Assembly: GCA_043746635.1 (NCBI GenBank)
Contig: JAYTQQ010000243.1
Span: 1-19,704 of the forward strand
Length of the DNA stretch: 19,704 nt
From: JAYTQQ01 sp043746635
Lineage (GTDB): Bacteria > Bdellovibrionota > Bdellovibrionia > Bdellovibrionales > JAMPXM01
Direction: 5' to 3'
The translations under genes and the position numbers were made by a program. Under the pieces are notes generated by a model. It was not told the DNA's origin. It made no database searches and worked only from the letters and a program-made list of their open reading frames with translations. Below, one piece after another: positions 1 through 8,085 of the stretch; the stretch's first letter is position 1, and each line of letters opens with the position of its first letter.

Positions 1-1189
1 GGCCAGGCGTTGCCGAAACGTAAACGACTTTATCCATCAATCCTTCGAACTCGGTAAAGTTCAAAGGACGATTATCAAGAGCCGACGGCAAACGAAACCC
101 GTGCTCAACGAGCGTGGTCTTGCGGGCGCGATCTCCGCGGTACATGCCACCAATTTGTGGAACGGTGACGTGAGACTCATCGATGAAAGTTATAAATTTA
201 TCGGGAAAATACTCGAGCAAAGTTGGAGGCGGCTCACCCGACGCTCGACCGGTCAAATGCCTCGAATAATTTTCGATACCCTGACAAAATCCGAGCTCCT
301 CCATCATTTCGATATCGTAGTAGGTGCGCTGCTCAACTCTCTGCGCTTCAAGATATTTCATGTTATGCGTAAGGTCTGCGATGCGAAGATGAAGTTCATC
401 TTGAATGTTTTTGATCGCGGTCTTAATGCGATTGTCACTCGTTACGTAATGACTCCCAGGATAGATTGCAATTTGATCAATCTCACCGAGAACAACACCA
501 CGAAGCGGATCGACCCAAGTGATCTTCTCGATAAAGTCTCCGAAAAATTCAATGCGAATGGCTTTTTCATCTTCATACGGCGGAAAGACATCGACAATAT
601 CGCCGCGAACACGAAAAGTTCCGCGATGAAGGTCAACGTCATTGCGTTTGTACTGAATGCGTACCAGCTCGCGCAAAAACTGATCGCGCTTGATTTCCTT
701 ATTCGCAACCACGTGAATCATCATGCCTTCGTAAGCTTCAGGCGAACCCAGACCGTAGATACATGAAACGCTACTCACGATGATCACGTCGCTGCGATCA
801 AACAGTGAACGTGTCGCCGAATGGCGCATCCGATCGATCTGATCGTTAATCGCCGAATCTTTTTCGATGAAAGTATCCGTCGTCGGAATATAAGCTTCAG
901 GTTGATAATAATCGTAATAGCTTACGAAATATTCGACCGCATTTTCAGGAAAAAGCTCTTTAAACTCTCCGTACAACTGAGCCGCCAAAGTTTTATTAGG
1001 AGCGAGAACAAGCGCTGGTAAGCCCGTCTGTTGAATCGTGTTCGCCATCGAGAAAGTCTTACCGCTTCCGGTGACGCCCAAAAGAGTTTGGTGCCCTACT
1101 CCGCTATTAATATTTGCAACGATGGATTCAATTGCCTTCGGCTGATCTCCCGAAGGTTTAAAGTCTGATTTTAATTTAAATTTTGCCAT
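1..1189 (-). CDS. uvrB: UvrABC excision repair helicase subunit UvrB (5' part, cut by window edge)
   Basis: UvrB receives damaged DNA from UvrA, opens and verifies the lesion with its helicase fold and a beta-hairpin, then loads UvrC for incision in nucleotide excision repair in the cytoplasm. The reverse-strand frame is open for 396 codons from the ATG at 1189 and leaves the window at base 1, so roughly the last 40% of a usual ~670-residue protein is missing. Visible motifs are Walker A GVTGSGKT at residues 38-45, the hairpin region YFVSYYDYYQPEAYIP with the following TTDTFIEKD, helicase motif II DESH, and VSATPG at the cut end. The N-terminus MAKFKLKSDFKPSGDQP is typical. A GGAGGG sits 10 bases before the ATG. 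It lies 17 bases after the cysS stop, so it is probably the last gene of gltX-cysS-uvrB. Identity is secure. Confidence 0.97.
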   Translation of the reverse strand, partial: MAKFKLKSDFKPSGDQPKAIESIVANINSGVGHQTLLGVTGSGKTFSMANTIQQTGLPALVLAPNKTLAAQLYGEFKELFPENAVEYFVSYYDYYQPEAYIPTTDTFIEKDSAINDQIDRMRHSATRSLFDRSDVIIVSSVSCIYGLGSPEAYEGMMIHVVANKEIKRDQFLRELVRIQYKRNDVDLHRGTFRVRGDIVDVFPPYEDEKAIRIEFFGDFIEKITWVDPLRGVVLGEIDQIAIYPGSHYVTSDNRIKTAIKNIQDELHLRIADLTHNMKYLEAQRVEQRTYYDIEMMEELGFCQGIENYSRHLTGRASGEPPPTLLEYFPDKFITFIDESHVTVPQIGGMYRGDRARKTTLVEHGFRLPSALDNRPLNFTEFEGLMDKVVYVSATPG

Positions 1190-1206
1190 GACAGGAGAGC
1201 CCTCCT

Positions 1207-2667
1207 CTATTTTTCAACTTCCCATTTGCTGGTATCGCCAAGATCAAAAACTTTAATACCGAGTGCGGTGAGCTGAGCGCGCACCTCGTCGCCTTTTTTG
1301 AAATCCTTATTTCTACGGGCCGACGCACGTTCTTCGACTAGTTTATCAACTGCCGAACGCTCGAGATTTTTTTTCTGCAAAAGCATATCATCGAGAATAT
1401 GCAAATAATGTCCGGCGTCTTCTTGAAAAAGGGCGAGCATCTCGCCCTTGTCTCTCATCCACGCTTCAAAGCTCAAACAAGTTGCGCGCACTTCCGGAGT
1501 GACCTTCATACCGTAACGAAAGATTGTGTTGAAACTACGAACGAGCTTAAATATGGCCGCCATCACTTCTGGAGTATTGAAGTCATCATCCAGTGCCTTT
1601 TTAATTTGTTCCATCTCGGCGGTCATCGCCTTATCAAAATCAGGCAAAACGTTTCCGGGAACGATATCCGATGATGAATGAAGGTGATGCGCCAGAGCCA
1701 TCGCCGAATAGATTCGGGCGAGTCCTGAAATGGCATTTCCGATTCCGCTTTCGGAGAAATCACTGACCGAACGATAATGAACAGACAGCATCATAAATTT
1801 TAAAATCTCTGCGTTGTACTCTTTTAAAAATTCGCGAGTCGTTTTGATGTTGCCGAGAGATTTCGACATTTTTCTATCGCCGAAGTTAATCATATTATTG
1901 TGCATCCAATATTTGACGAATGCTTTTCCGCTGCAGGCTTCACTCTGCGCAATCTCATTTTCATGATGCGGAAACAAAAGATCCATTCCTCCGCCATGGA
2001 TATCGATCGAATCGCCGAGTAACTCTTGAATCATCGCTGAACATTCAATGTGCCAACCAGGCTTGCCCTCGCCCCATGGTGAAGGCCACTTCGGCTCATC
2101 GGGTTTTGCTGGCTTCCACAGCGCAAAATCAAGAGGGTCTGCTTTCTTCTGATTCATCTCGCTCTTCGCAGCCTCTTTGAGATCATCGATATTACGGTGA
2201 GAAAGTTTACCGTACTCCGGAAATTTTCGAACTGAAAATAAAACTTCACCTTCGACGACGTAGGCGGCACCTTTTTTAACGAGGGCACCGATCATTTCAA
2301 CGATCGCTGGCATGCTGTCGGTCACCTTTGGATTACTATCGTGAGCTCTAAGACCGAGAGCCACGAAATCTTTCTTAAATTCTTCGATGTATCTTTCAGA
2401 GATCACCGAAGCTTGCGTTTTTTCAGCAATCGCTTTGTCGATGATGCGATCATCAACGTCGGTATAATTGTAAACGAAGTTCACGTCGTACTTTGAACGC
2501 TCAAGCCAACTGCGGACGAGATTAAAGAAAATAGGCCCGCGAAAATTTCCGATGTGGAGCAAACCATATACCGTCGGACCACAGAGATACATCTTAACAA
2601 CACCAGGCGTGAGCGGAACGAATTCCTCTTTTTTCTGAGTGAGCGAATTATAGATTTGAATCGACAT
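1207..2667 (-). CDS. cysS: Cysteinyl-tRNA synthetase
   Basis: This class I aminoacyl-tRNA synthetase charges tRNA-Cys with cysteine using ATP. With the start chosen here the protein has 486 residues. It shows the HIGH-type motif HIGN at 38-41, the KMSKS loop at 266-270, and the four zinc ligands expected for the family: C29, C209 (IECSAM), H234 and E238 (HHENE). The frame is open back to 2694, but the ATG at 2667 is preferred. It gives the usual MSIQIYNS start, it overlaps the gltX stop as TAATG, and the end of gltX supplies a GGAG about 9-10 bases upstream. The overlap points to translational coupling with gltX, and uvrB follows 17 bases after the stop. No key residue is missing. Confidence 0.96.
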   Translation of the reverse strand: MSIQIYNSLTQKKEEFVPLTPGVVKMYLCGPTVYGLLHIGNFRGPIFFNLVRSWLERSKYDVNFVYNYTDVDDRIIDKAIAEKTQASVISERYIEEFKKDFVALGLRAHDSNPKVTDSMPAIVEMIGALVKKGAAYVVEGEVLFSVRKFPEYGKLSHRNIDDLKEAAKSEMNQKKADPLDFALWKPAKPDEPKWPSPWGEGKPGWHIECSAMIQELLGDSIDIHGGGMDLLFPHHENEIAQSEACSGKAFVKYWMHNNMINFGDRKMSKSLGNIKTTREFLKEYNAEILKFMMLSVHYRSVSDFSESGIGNAISGLARIYSAMALAHHLHSSSDIVPGNVLPDFDKAMTAEMEQIKKALDDDFNTPEVMAAIFKLVRSFNTIFRYGMKVTPEVRATCLSFEAWMRDKGEMLALFQEDAGHYLHILDDMLLQKKNLERSAVDKLVEERASARRNKDFKKGDEVRAQLTALGIKVFDLGDTSKWEVEK

Positions 2668-4160
2668 TACTTTTTTTCTCCGCGTGCAATGCACTGATCA
2701 ACTCTCATGAGTAAAGATTTCTTGCTCATGAGAGGTACTAATAATTGAAGTTCTGTGCCGTGAGGCGCTCCGATAATCGCAACGCGAATCGGTTGAAACA
2801 GGGTTTTACCTTTAGCTCCCGTTGTTGTCTTTACTTGTTCTTGCATTGAATTAAATTCGGCTTCGGTGAAAACTTCTCCGCTATGGCTTGAGACGAGCTC
2901 ACGCCATTTCTTCCATACGGTCATTGCTTCTGGCCAAGTGAATGCCTCGGCCGCCTCAGGTTTAATTTCAAAATCGTCGTCACTCAAATGTCTAAAGAGA
3001 GGGACACCATCCGCCAGAGTCGACATCGCAGTCTTAAACGCGGTCAAAGCTTGGTCTTGCCAGTGAGTATCTTCGCTCAGCTTTAAACCGGCTTTCTTAA
3101 AAAACGGCTGCAGCTTTTTCCAAAGTTCAGGATGAGGAAGGGCACGCATGATCGTCGCGTTCATCCAATTCAGTTTCGTCTCATCAAAAACTGCGGCGGC
3201 CGAATGAAAACGCTCTGAAGTAAATTCAGCAATCATCTCTTCACGTGTGAGAATTTCTTTTCCGCTCGGGGCCGACCAACCTAAAAGCAAAATAAAATTA
3301 TTAAGAGCCTCTGGCAAATAACCGCGTTCTTCGTATTCATGGCAGCTCGTAGCTCCGTGACGTTTCGAAAGCTTTTGCTTATCGGCTCCCAGAATAATAG
3401 AGAGGTGACCAAACTCGGGTAATGAATAGCCGAAAGCTTCATAGAGCATGAGCTGTCTCAAAGTATTGTTAAGATGCTCTTCGGCGCGAAACACGTGCGT
3501 GATTTTCATCATCGCATCGTCGATTGCACAGCAAAAATTATAAGTCGGCATTCCGTTCGATCTTAAAATAACAAAGTCGCCGACCATATCACTCGGAAAT
3601 TTGACTTCTCCACGAATCAGATCGTGTAAAATATAATCGCGTTTTTCACGAACTCTGAACCGGATCGCGGCTTTTTCTCCTTGAGCGATCCTTGCTCGAG
3701 CATGGTCGGGCGCAACGATTTTTTCAGGCGCTTCGACCTGTTGTCCCGCTCCCGCTTTAATCGCTGCTTGTTTTAAAACTTCGAGCTCTTCGTCGGTTCG
3801 AAAATCAAAGTACGCAAGATTTTTCGCAATCAAATCTTCGGCATGCTTTAAATAAATTTCTTTACGTTGAGATTGACGATACGGAGGATACGGCCCCGAA
3901 TCGATCAAGGTATCGGCATTCGGACCTTCATCCCACGGAAGATCGAGCCATTTCAAAGCATGAATTTGAGTTTTCATCGATTCTTCGGTCGAACGATCGA
4001 GATCGGTATCTTCGACCCTTAAGATAAATTTTCCGCCATATCTTTTTGCAAAAAGATAATTATAAAGTGCCGTCCGTGCTCCGCCCACGTGAAGGTAACC
4101 CGTCGGAGAAGGCGCAAATCGGACACGAACATTTTCTAAATTACGTGGAGCTTGGGACAT
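2667..4160 (-). CDS. gltX: Glutamyl-tRNA synthetase
   Basis: This class Ib synthetase attaches glutamate to tRNA-Glu. The 497-residue length fits the bacterial family. The N-terminus carries RVRFAPSPTGYLHVGGARTA, with HVGG (24-27) as the HIGH motif. The KMSKS-type loop is KLSKR at 263-267 followed by HGA, as is usual in GluRS. The C-terminal half is the helical anticodon-binding domain. Whether it also mischarges tRNA-Gln (non-discriminating form) cannot be read from the sequence with confidence. The ATG at 4160 has AAGGAAG 4-6 bases upstream. That Shine-Dalgarno lies in one arm of a 9-bp inverted repeat (4166-4204), so translation may be modulated by leader structure. It is probably cotranscribed with cysS and uvrB. 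carD lies 121 bases upstream on the same strand and could read into it. Confidence 0.96.
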   Translation of the reverse strand: MSQAPRNLENVRVRFAPSPTGYLHVGGARTALYNYLFAKRYGGKFILRVEDTDLDRSTEESMKTQIHALKWLDLPWDEGPNADTLIDSGPYPPYRQSQRKEIYLKHAEDLIAKNLAYFDFRTDEELEVLKQAAIKAGAGQQVEAPEKIVAPDHARARIAQGEKAAIRFRVREKRDYILHDLIRGEVKFPSDMVGDFVILRSNGMPTYNFCCAIDDAMMKITHVFRAEEHLNNTLRQLMLYEAFGYSLPEFGHLSIILGADKQKLSKRHGATSCHEYEERGYLPEALNNFILLLGWSAPSGKEILTREEMIAEFTSERFHSAAAVFDETKLNWMNATIMRALPHPELWKKLQPFFKKAGLKLSEDTHWQDQALTAFKTAMSTLADGVPLFRHLSDDDFEIKPEAAEAFTWPEAMTVWKKWRELVSSHSGEVFTEAEFNSMQEQVKTTTGAKGKTLFQPIRVAIIGAPHGTELQLLVPLMSKKSLLMRVDQCIARGEKK

Positions 4161-4165
4161 GGCAC

Positions 4166-4204
4166 TTCCTTGATGAAAACAGTGTCTTGCAGACTATCAA
4201 GGAA
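4166..4204 (-). promoter_or_regulatory. Leader hairpin that pairs the gltX Shine-Dalgarno
   Basis: On the minus strand the arms TTCCTTGAT and ATCAAGGAA are a perfect 9-bp inverted repeat separated by 21 bases. The 3' arm contains AAGGAA, the Shine-Dalgarno of gltX, and ends 5 bases before the ATG. The 21-base loop contains a second small stem, GTCT-GCA-AGAC. In RNA this would hide the ribosome binding site when folded. The arms and their position are seen directly. A control function is inferred. Confidence 0.5.
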
Positions 4205-4237
4205 ATACTTTATTTGGAAAGAAAAGGATGAGATCTA

Positions 4238-4263
4238 CTCAGCGCAGTCAGAACCGCGCCGAG
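4238..4263 (-). terminator. GC-rich stem-loop between carD and gltX (possible terminator or attenuator)
   Basis: The minus-strand RNA can form CUCGGCGC / GCGCUGAG, 8 pairs including one G-U, around a 10-base loop. It lies 18 bases after the carD stop. The downstream sequence is pyrimidine-rich (TTTTCTTT) but begins about 12 bases after the stem, so it is not a classic intrinsic terminator. It could be a weak carD terminator or part of a structured gltX leader. Confidence 0.35.
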
Positions 4264-4281
4264 GTTCGATTCGAAAACATT

Positions 4282-4770
4282 TTATAATCCGAAAATTGAT
4301 TTTACTTCAGCTTGTTGTTCGAGATCATCTTTGCTGGTCGCAAGAGAAAGCTCTTTTAAGAGCAAATTGCGCGCAGTATCAAGCATTTTGCGCTCGCCGA
4401 AGCTTAATTCTTTATCGACTTTCAAGAGAAACAGATCGCGAAGGACTTCAGCGATTTCGTAAACTGAACCGGTTTTGATTTTCTCCATGTACTCGCGGTA
4501 TCTGCGATTCCATGTTTGATTATCAATTTTAACGTTGGTTTCTTTTAGGATTTGGATGACCTTGCCGGCCTCTTCTTTTGAAATAATCGGACGAAGTCCT
4601 ACGGTATCCACGTTATTTTTAGGAATCATAATTTTCATACCGCTATCCATGATCTGGATGGTGTAGAAAACTTGTTTGTTGCCGAAAATTTCTTTGGTTT
4701 CCATGGCGGTCACTTTACCGACACCGTGACCAGGATAAACCGCATTATCACCAACATTGAAAGATGCCAT
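4282..4770 (-). CDS. carD: CarD/CdnL-family RNA polymerase-binding regulator
   Basis: CarD/CdnL proteins bind the RNA polymerase beta subunit and stabilise open promoter complexes. In many bacteria they support rRNA and growth-related transcription. The 162-residue product has the N-terminal Tudor-like RNAP-interaction domain (FNVGDNAVYPGHGVGKV, about residues 2-60) and a helical C-terminal DNA-binding region (about 65-160) containing TWNRRYREYMEKIKTG. Length and motif order match the family. The ATG at 4770 is chosen over the TTG immediately before it because GGAGGT then has a 6-base spacing. It has its own sigma70-like promoter (4812-4840) with a palindrome over the -35 box, and recG lies upstream on the same strand. 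Whether it is CarD-like with extra partners or plain CdnL cannot be decided. The length and the absence of an HMGA-like tail favour CdnL. Confidence 0.93.
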   Translation of the reverse strand: MASFNVGDNAVYPGHGVGKVTAMETKEIFGNKQVFYTIQIMDSGMKIMIPKNNVDTVGLRPIISKEEAGKVIQILKETNVKIDNQTWNRRYREYMEKIKTGSVYEIAEVLRDLFLLKVDKELSFGERKMLDTARNLLLKELSLATSKDDLEQQAEVKSIFGL

Positions 4771-4811
4771 CAACTGACCTCCCTAAAAAGACATACCCCA
4801 TGAGAGACGTG

Positions 4812-4840
4812 GTTATATCACCTATGACACTCTCAATCAA
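4812..4840 (-). promoter_or_regulatory. Sigma70-like promoter of carD
   Basis: On the minus strand -35 TTGATT (4835-4840) and -10 TATAAC (4812-4817) are separated by exactly 17 bases. The expected transcription start near 4805 leaves a short leader of about 35 bases that contains the GGAGGT Shine-Dalgarno. Confidence 0.65.
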
Positions 4841-4846
4841 TTGATT
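4835..4846. promoter_or_regulatory. 12-bp perfect palindrome over the carD -35 box (candidate operator)
   Basis: AATCAATTGATT is identical to its reverse complement, and its left half is the -35 hexamer of the carD promoter. A near-copy, AATTAATTGATT, with one change out of 12, lies at 10709-10720 upstream of the ABC exporter genes. Repressor binding is inferred only. AT-rich palindromes can arise by chance. Confidence 0.35.
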
Positions 4847-4894
4847 ACGGATGAAATGAACATATTTCCCATGAAACGAAGATATCAGCAGGCA

Positions 4895-4936
4895 GCCGTC
4901 GACCGTTTAGCTTCAGCTGGCTCCGCCTCGGTCGGC
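4895..4936 (-). terminator. Imperfect inverted repeat downstream of recG
   Basis: The minus-strand RNA can pair GCCG and ACCG with CGGT and CGGC, with a 3-base bulge, around a ~23-base loop that contains AGCTGAAGCT. It begins about 30 bases after the recG stop and precedes the carD promoter. No T-run follows, so its role as a recG terminator is weakly supported. Confidence 0.25.
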
Positions 4937-4965
4937 AGTGCAACGTGTGATAGACCTTGAATTCA

Positions 4966-7083
4966 TTATCCAACCGACGCGAGTGATCCCCCGTTTTTTG
5001 TGAGTTCACTCTTAAGCGCTTGATGTTCGGACTGATTGAGCTTCGGATCTTTTTCGAGGAGTGAAAAAGCTGCTTCTCTCGCTTCTGATAAAATTTTCAC
5101 GTCGCGAATGAGATTTGCGAGTTTAAAACCTGGCAGCCCCGACTGCCTCCGCCCTAAAAATTCCCCAGGTCCTCTGATTTCAAGATCGACTTCCGAAATT
5201 TTAAAACCGTCTGAAGTCGTCTCCATAATTTTAACTCGCTCACGCGACTCGATCGAAACAGCTTTTCCCATAAATAAGATGCAGTAACTTTTTAAGTTTC
5301 CGCGGCCTACCCGGCCACGCAACTGATGGAGCTGCGAAAGCCCGAAACGCTCTGCATGTTCGATGACCATTAAGGTGGCGTTTGCAACATCGACTCCGAC
5401 TTCGATGACAGTTGTTGAAACTAAAATCTGGTAGTCGCCCTTACGAAAAGCAATCATGACGTCCTCTTTTTCTTGAGGCTTCATTTTTCCGTGAAGGAGC
5501 GCGATCTTAAAGTCTGGAAAATCGACCTTCAGTCGTTCGAACTGAGAAATTGCGTCTTTCAGATCGATCTTCTCGCTCTCTTCGACAAGCGGATAGACAA
5601 TGTATGCTTGTCGCCCGGCGAGCACTTGTTCTTTTAGAAACGTCATAAATTTAGGACGTGCGCTATCGTAAACAACTCTCGTCACGATCGGAGTTCGGCC
5701 CGCCGGCAGCTCATCAATCACCGAAACGTCGAGGTCTCCATAAACGGTCATGGCGAGCGTCCTCGGAATAGGAGTGGCGGTCATGATCAGAAAATGTGGA
5801 CTCTTGCCTTTCGATTTGAGCATACTTCTTTGCTCGACTCCAAATCGGTGCTGCTCATCGATAATCGCCAGTGCTAAATCTTTAAATTCAACATTCTCTT
5901 GAATCAAAGCGTGGGTGCCAACGCAAATATCGATTTCGCCATTAGCGAGCTGATCATAGATTTTTTGTTTTTCGCTCGCCTTCATGGAGCCCGTCAAAAG
6001 ACCCACGCGAACGCCGAGTGGCTCAAGGTATTTTTGCGAGTTAAGAAAGTGTTGACCCGCCAAAATCTCGGTCGGCACCATCAACGCCACTTGTTTTTTA
6101 TTTTGGATCGCGATGAGGGCACTCATAAACGCTACGAGCGTCTTGCCACTCCCGACATCTCCTTGAACGAGTCGATGCATTGGAGAATTTTTCGCTAGAT
6201 CGTCAGCAATTTCTTTAAACGCCCTTCGCTGAGCGTTGGTTAGCTTAAAACTCAAACTCTGAACAAGCTGCGTGACAAGCTCAAAATCAGACTTGAGTGC
6301 TTCGGCAATTATATCTTTAAAACTTGATCTTTTACTCGCGAGGTAAAGCTCGAGCCAAAAAAATTCTTCGAAAATAATGCGTCGATGGTACTGAGACTTC
6401 AGTTCAACAAAATCGGCACCGGCATTTTCGGGGGGGATATGAATATTTTTGAGCGCCTTCCACCGATTGACGAGATCATACTTTTCTTCAATCCATTTCG
6501 GCAAACGTTCAATCTCTGGAGGCACTGCTTGATCAAATTCACGAATAACTTGTGCAAGCATTTTCTGAATTTGTCTCGTCGATAAACCTTCGGTTTCGGG
6601 ATAGATCGGCAAGACTTGATCTTTCGTCTCTTCTTCTTCGGGTTTGATTTCTTCAAGATCCGGATGGTGAAACTCCATCATGCTACGATAGAAAGTAACT
6701 TTGCCGACGACACGAACGGGCTGTCCTACTTTAAATCTTTCGAAATATCCTCGGTAAGGGACACGAAAATATCTGCAGTGAATTTTTCCGGAGCCATCAT
6801 ACAAAGTCACATCATAAATTTTGCGATTCGATTTTCCCATGGCGTAAGAGCTCACATTTTGAATCTGAGCCTGTAGGCTCACGAGCTCATTTGGCTTCAA
6901 GGACGCGATGTTTCTCGCGGCCCTCCGGTCTTCGTAAGCTCTCGGATAATTCTCTAATAAATCCTGAACAACCCGAATCTCTTTTCTAGCAAGGACTTCA
7001 CCCAACTTTGGTCCTACACCTTTCAGAAACTGAATCTGCGTGTCTAATCTTAGGCCTGGTTTGTGTTGAGGTTTTTGTCCCAT
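4966..7083 (-). CDS. recG: ATP-dependent DNA helicase RecG
   Basis: RecG is a superfamily 2 double-stranded DNA translocase that regresses stalled replication forks and branch-migrates recombination intermediates. The 705-residue product has an N-terminal helix-hairpin-helix-like stretch (FLKGVGPKLGEVL, about 19-31), the OB-fold wedge domain, Walker A GDVGSGKT (K314), motif II DEQH (409-412) with HRFGV, motif III MTATPIPRT, motif VI QLRGRVGRG, and the C-terminal SGLPGFKLANL element. All helicase motifs look intact. The ATG at 7083 has no Shine-Dalgarno. A promoter with TTGACT and TTAAAT ends 8 bases before the ATG, which suggests a leaderless message. It diverges from the HD-GYP gene across 60 bases. 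Confidence 0.96.
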   Translation of the reverse strand: MGQKPQHKPGLRLDTQIQFLKGVGPKLGEVLARKEIRVVQDLLENYPRAYEDRRAARNIASLKPNELVSLQAQIQNVSSYAMGKSNRKIYDVTLYDGSGKIHCRYFRVPYRGYFERFKVGQPVRVVGKVTFYRSMMEFHHPDLEEIKPEEEETKDQVLPIYPETEGLSTRQIQKMLAQVIREFDQAVPPEIERLPKWIEEKYDLVNRWKALKNIHIPPENAGADFVELKSQYHRRIIFEEFFWLELYLASKRSSFKDIIAEALKSDFELVTQLVQSLSFKLTNAQRRAFKEIADDLAKNSPMHRLVQGDVGSGKTLVAFMSALIAIQNKKQVALMVPTEILAGQHFLNSQKYLEPLGVRVGLLTGSMKASEKQKIYDQLANGEIDICVGTHALIQENVEFKDLALAIIDEQHRFGVEQRSMLKSKGKSPHFLIMTATPIPRTLAMTVYGDLDVSVIDELPAGRTPIVTRVVYDSARPKFMTFLKEQVLAGRQAYIVYPLVEESEKIDLKDAISQFERLKVDFPDFKIALLHGKMKPQEKEDVMIAFRKGDYQILVSTTVIEVGVDVANATLMVIEHAERFGLSQLHQLRGRVGRGNLKSYCILFMGKAVSIESRERVKIMETTSDGFKISEVDLEIRGPGEFLGRRQSGLPGFKLANLIRDVKILSEAREAAFSLLEKDPKLNQSEHQALKSELTKNGGSLASVG

Positions 7084-7091
7084 GTGGAGCC

Positions 7092-7120
7092 ATTTAAGTG
7101 CTGTTTACTTGGCCAGTCAA
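7092..7120 (-). promoter_or_regulatory. recG promoter, leaderless configuration
   Basis: The minus strand shows -35 TTGACT (7115-7120), a 17-base spacer, and -10 TTAAAT (7092-7097). Only 8 bases separate the -10 from the recG ATG, so the predicted start of transcription falls on or next to the start codon. No Shine-Dalgarno is present. Confidence 0.55.
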
Positions 7121-7137
7121 CTAAAGCATGAGACAAT
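7109..7137 (+). promoter_or_regulatory. Weak candidate promoter of the HD-GYP gene, leaderless configuration
   Basis: The plus strand has -35 TTGGCC (7109-7114), a 17-base spacer, and -10 GACAAT (7132-7137), each matching 4 of 6 consensus positions. Six bases follow before the ATG at 7144. It overlaps the recG promoter on the other strand, so the two may compete. Confidence 0.3.
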
Positions 7138-7143
7138 TTAAGA

Positions 7144-8079
7144 ATGGAAACAGCGAAATACTTCAAGATTAAAGTGAGCACTATTATTCCGGATCGGCCG
7201 ATTGATTTCGATCTTTTTATCATGATCAACGGAAGATACGTGCATTACCTCCGCGGCGGCGACTGCCTTTCGAAAGAAAAAATTGCGCAGCTCGGTCGCG
7301 CCGACGTATTTTATATTTTAGAAGAACACAGGCGAAATTTTAAAACATTTATTTTTGAGCGCATGAATGAAGACAAAATCGACGTCGTAACGAAGGCTCA
7401 TATCTTACGAGAAAGTTCGATGGCCTTAGCCGAAGAAATTTTCGAGCAGCCAGATGTGAGCCGAGCACTCGAAGAATCTAAAGAATTGATCACCCAATTC
7501 ATCGACTTTATGGAACAAGAACCCGAAGGAATGGCGCATCTCGTCTCTCTCTCTAGCCATGATTTCTATACTTACAATCACTCTCTAGATGTCGGAGTTT
7601 ACTCTCTCGGTCTGGGCAAAGCCTGTGGTTACAACCGCGAAGACCTAGCTGAGCTCGGTCGCGGAGCACTCTTTCACGATATCGGTAAACGAAACGTACA
7701 CGTCGATATCATCACGAAACAAGGTCCACTCAGTGAAGTCGAATGGGCACAGATGCAGAAGCATCCTCAGTATGGTCTCAAGATCCTCACCGACTACGCC
7801 TGTAGCGAATCAATGCGCGCCTGTTGCTTTGAGCATCACGAAAGCTTCGCCGGCAACGGTTATCCGCAGCAACTCACTGGCCCTGAAATTCATCCTATGG
7901 CCCGCATCGTTGCGGTGACCGACACCTACGACGCTCTCACCACCAAACGTTCGTACAACGTTCCGATGATGCCGCAAGATGCAGTTGAGTTCATGAAATC
8001 TAAACTTTCGGGTCGATATGATCCCGATATTTTAGAGGCGATGTATTCGGTATTGTTTAAGATGAAAAAATCTGCCTAA
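7144..8079 (+). CDS. HD-GYP domain protein, probable cyclic-di-GMP phosphodiesterase
   Basis: HD-GYP proteins hydrolyse the second messenger c-di-GMP at a metal centre. They commonly switch motility, biofilm or developmental states. The 311-residue protein has an N-terminal domain (about 1-70) of the kind often found before HD-GYP domains, containing FDLFIMINGRYVHYLRGGD. A helical linker follows, then the HD-GYP domain from about 130. The metal and catalytic set is present: H146, H178-D179 (HDIGK), H207, H231-H232, G239-Y240-P241 (NGYPQQLTG) and D260 (DTYDALT). No signal peptide or membrane segment is seen, so it should be cytoplasmic. There is no receiver domain in the protein, but a receiver fragment lies just after its stop on the other strand. 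Activity is expected but the substrate is inferred from the family. Confidence 0.9.
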   Translation: METAKYFKIKVSTIIPDRPIDFDLFIMINGRYVHYLRGGDCLSKEKIAQLGRADVFYILEEHRRNFKTFIFERMNEDKIDVVTKAHILRESSMALAEEIFEQPDVSRALEESKELITQFIDFMEQEPEGMAHLVSLSSHDFYTYNHSLDVGVYSLGLGKACGYNREDLAELGRGALFHDIGKRNVHVDIITKQGPLSEVEWAQMQKHPQYGLKILTDYACSESMRACCFEHHESFAGNGYPQQLTGPEIHPMARIVAVTDTYDALTTKRSYNVPMMPQDAVEFMKSKLSGRYDPDILEAMYSVLFKMKKSA

Positions 8080-8085
8080 GATTAT

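Noticed and set aside
101..1021. Plus-strand open frames over the first kilobase
   Set aside because: They lie opposite the uvrB reading frame, which carries clear helicase motifs; the plus-strand products have no recognisable domain.
2668..2694. Upstream ATG for cysS adding nine residues (MHCTRRKKV)
   Set aside because: It lies inside gltX with a poor ribosome site and is not family-like; the TAATG start gives the expected N-terminus.
4891..4936. tRNA-like GC-rich sequence downstream of recG
   Set aside because: No acceptor stem, no TTC arm consensus and no anticodon stem could be assembled; it is treated as an imperfect inverted repeat.
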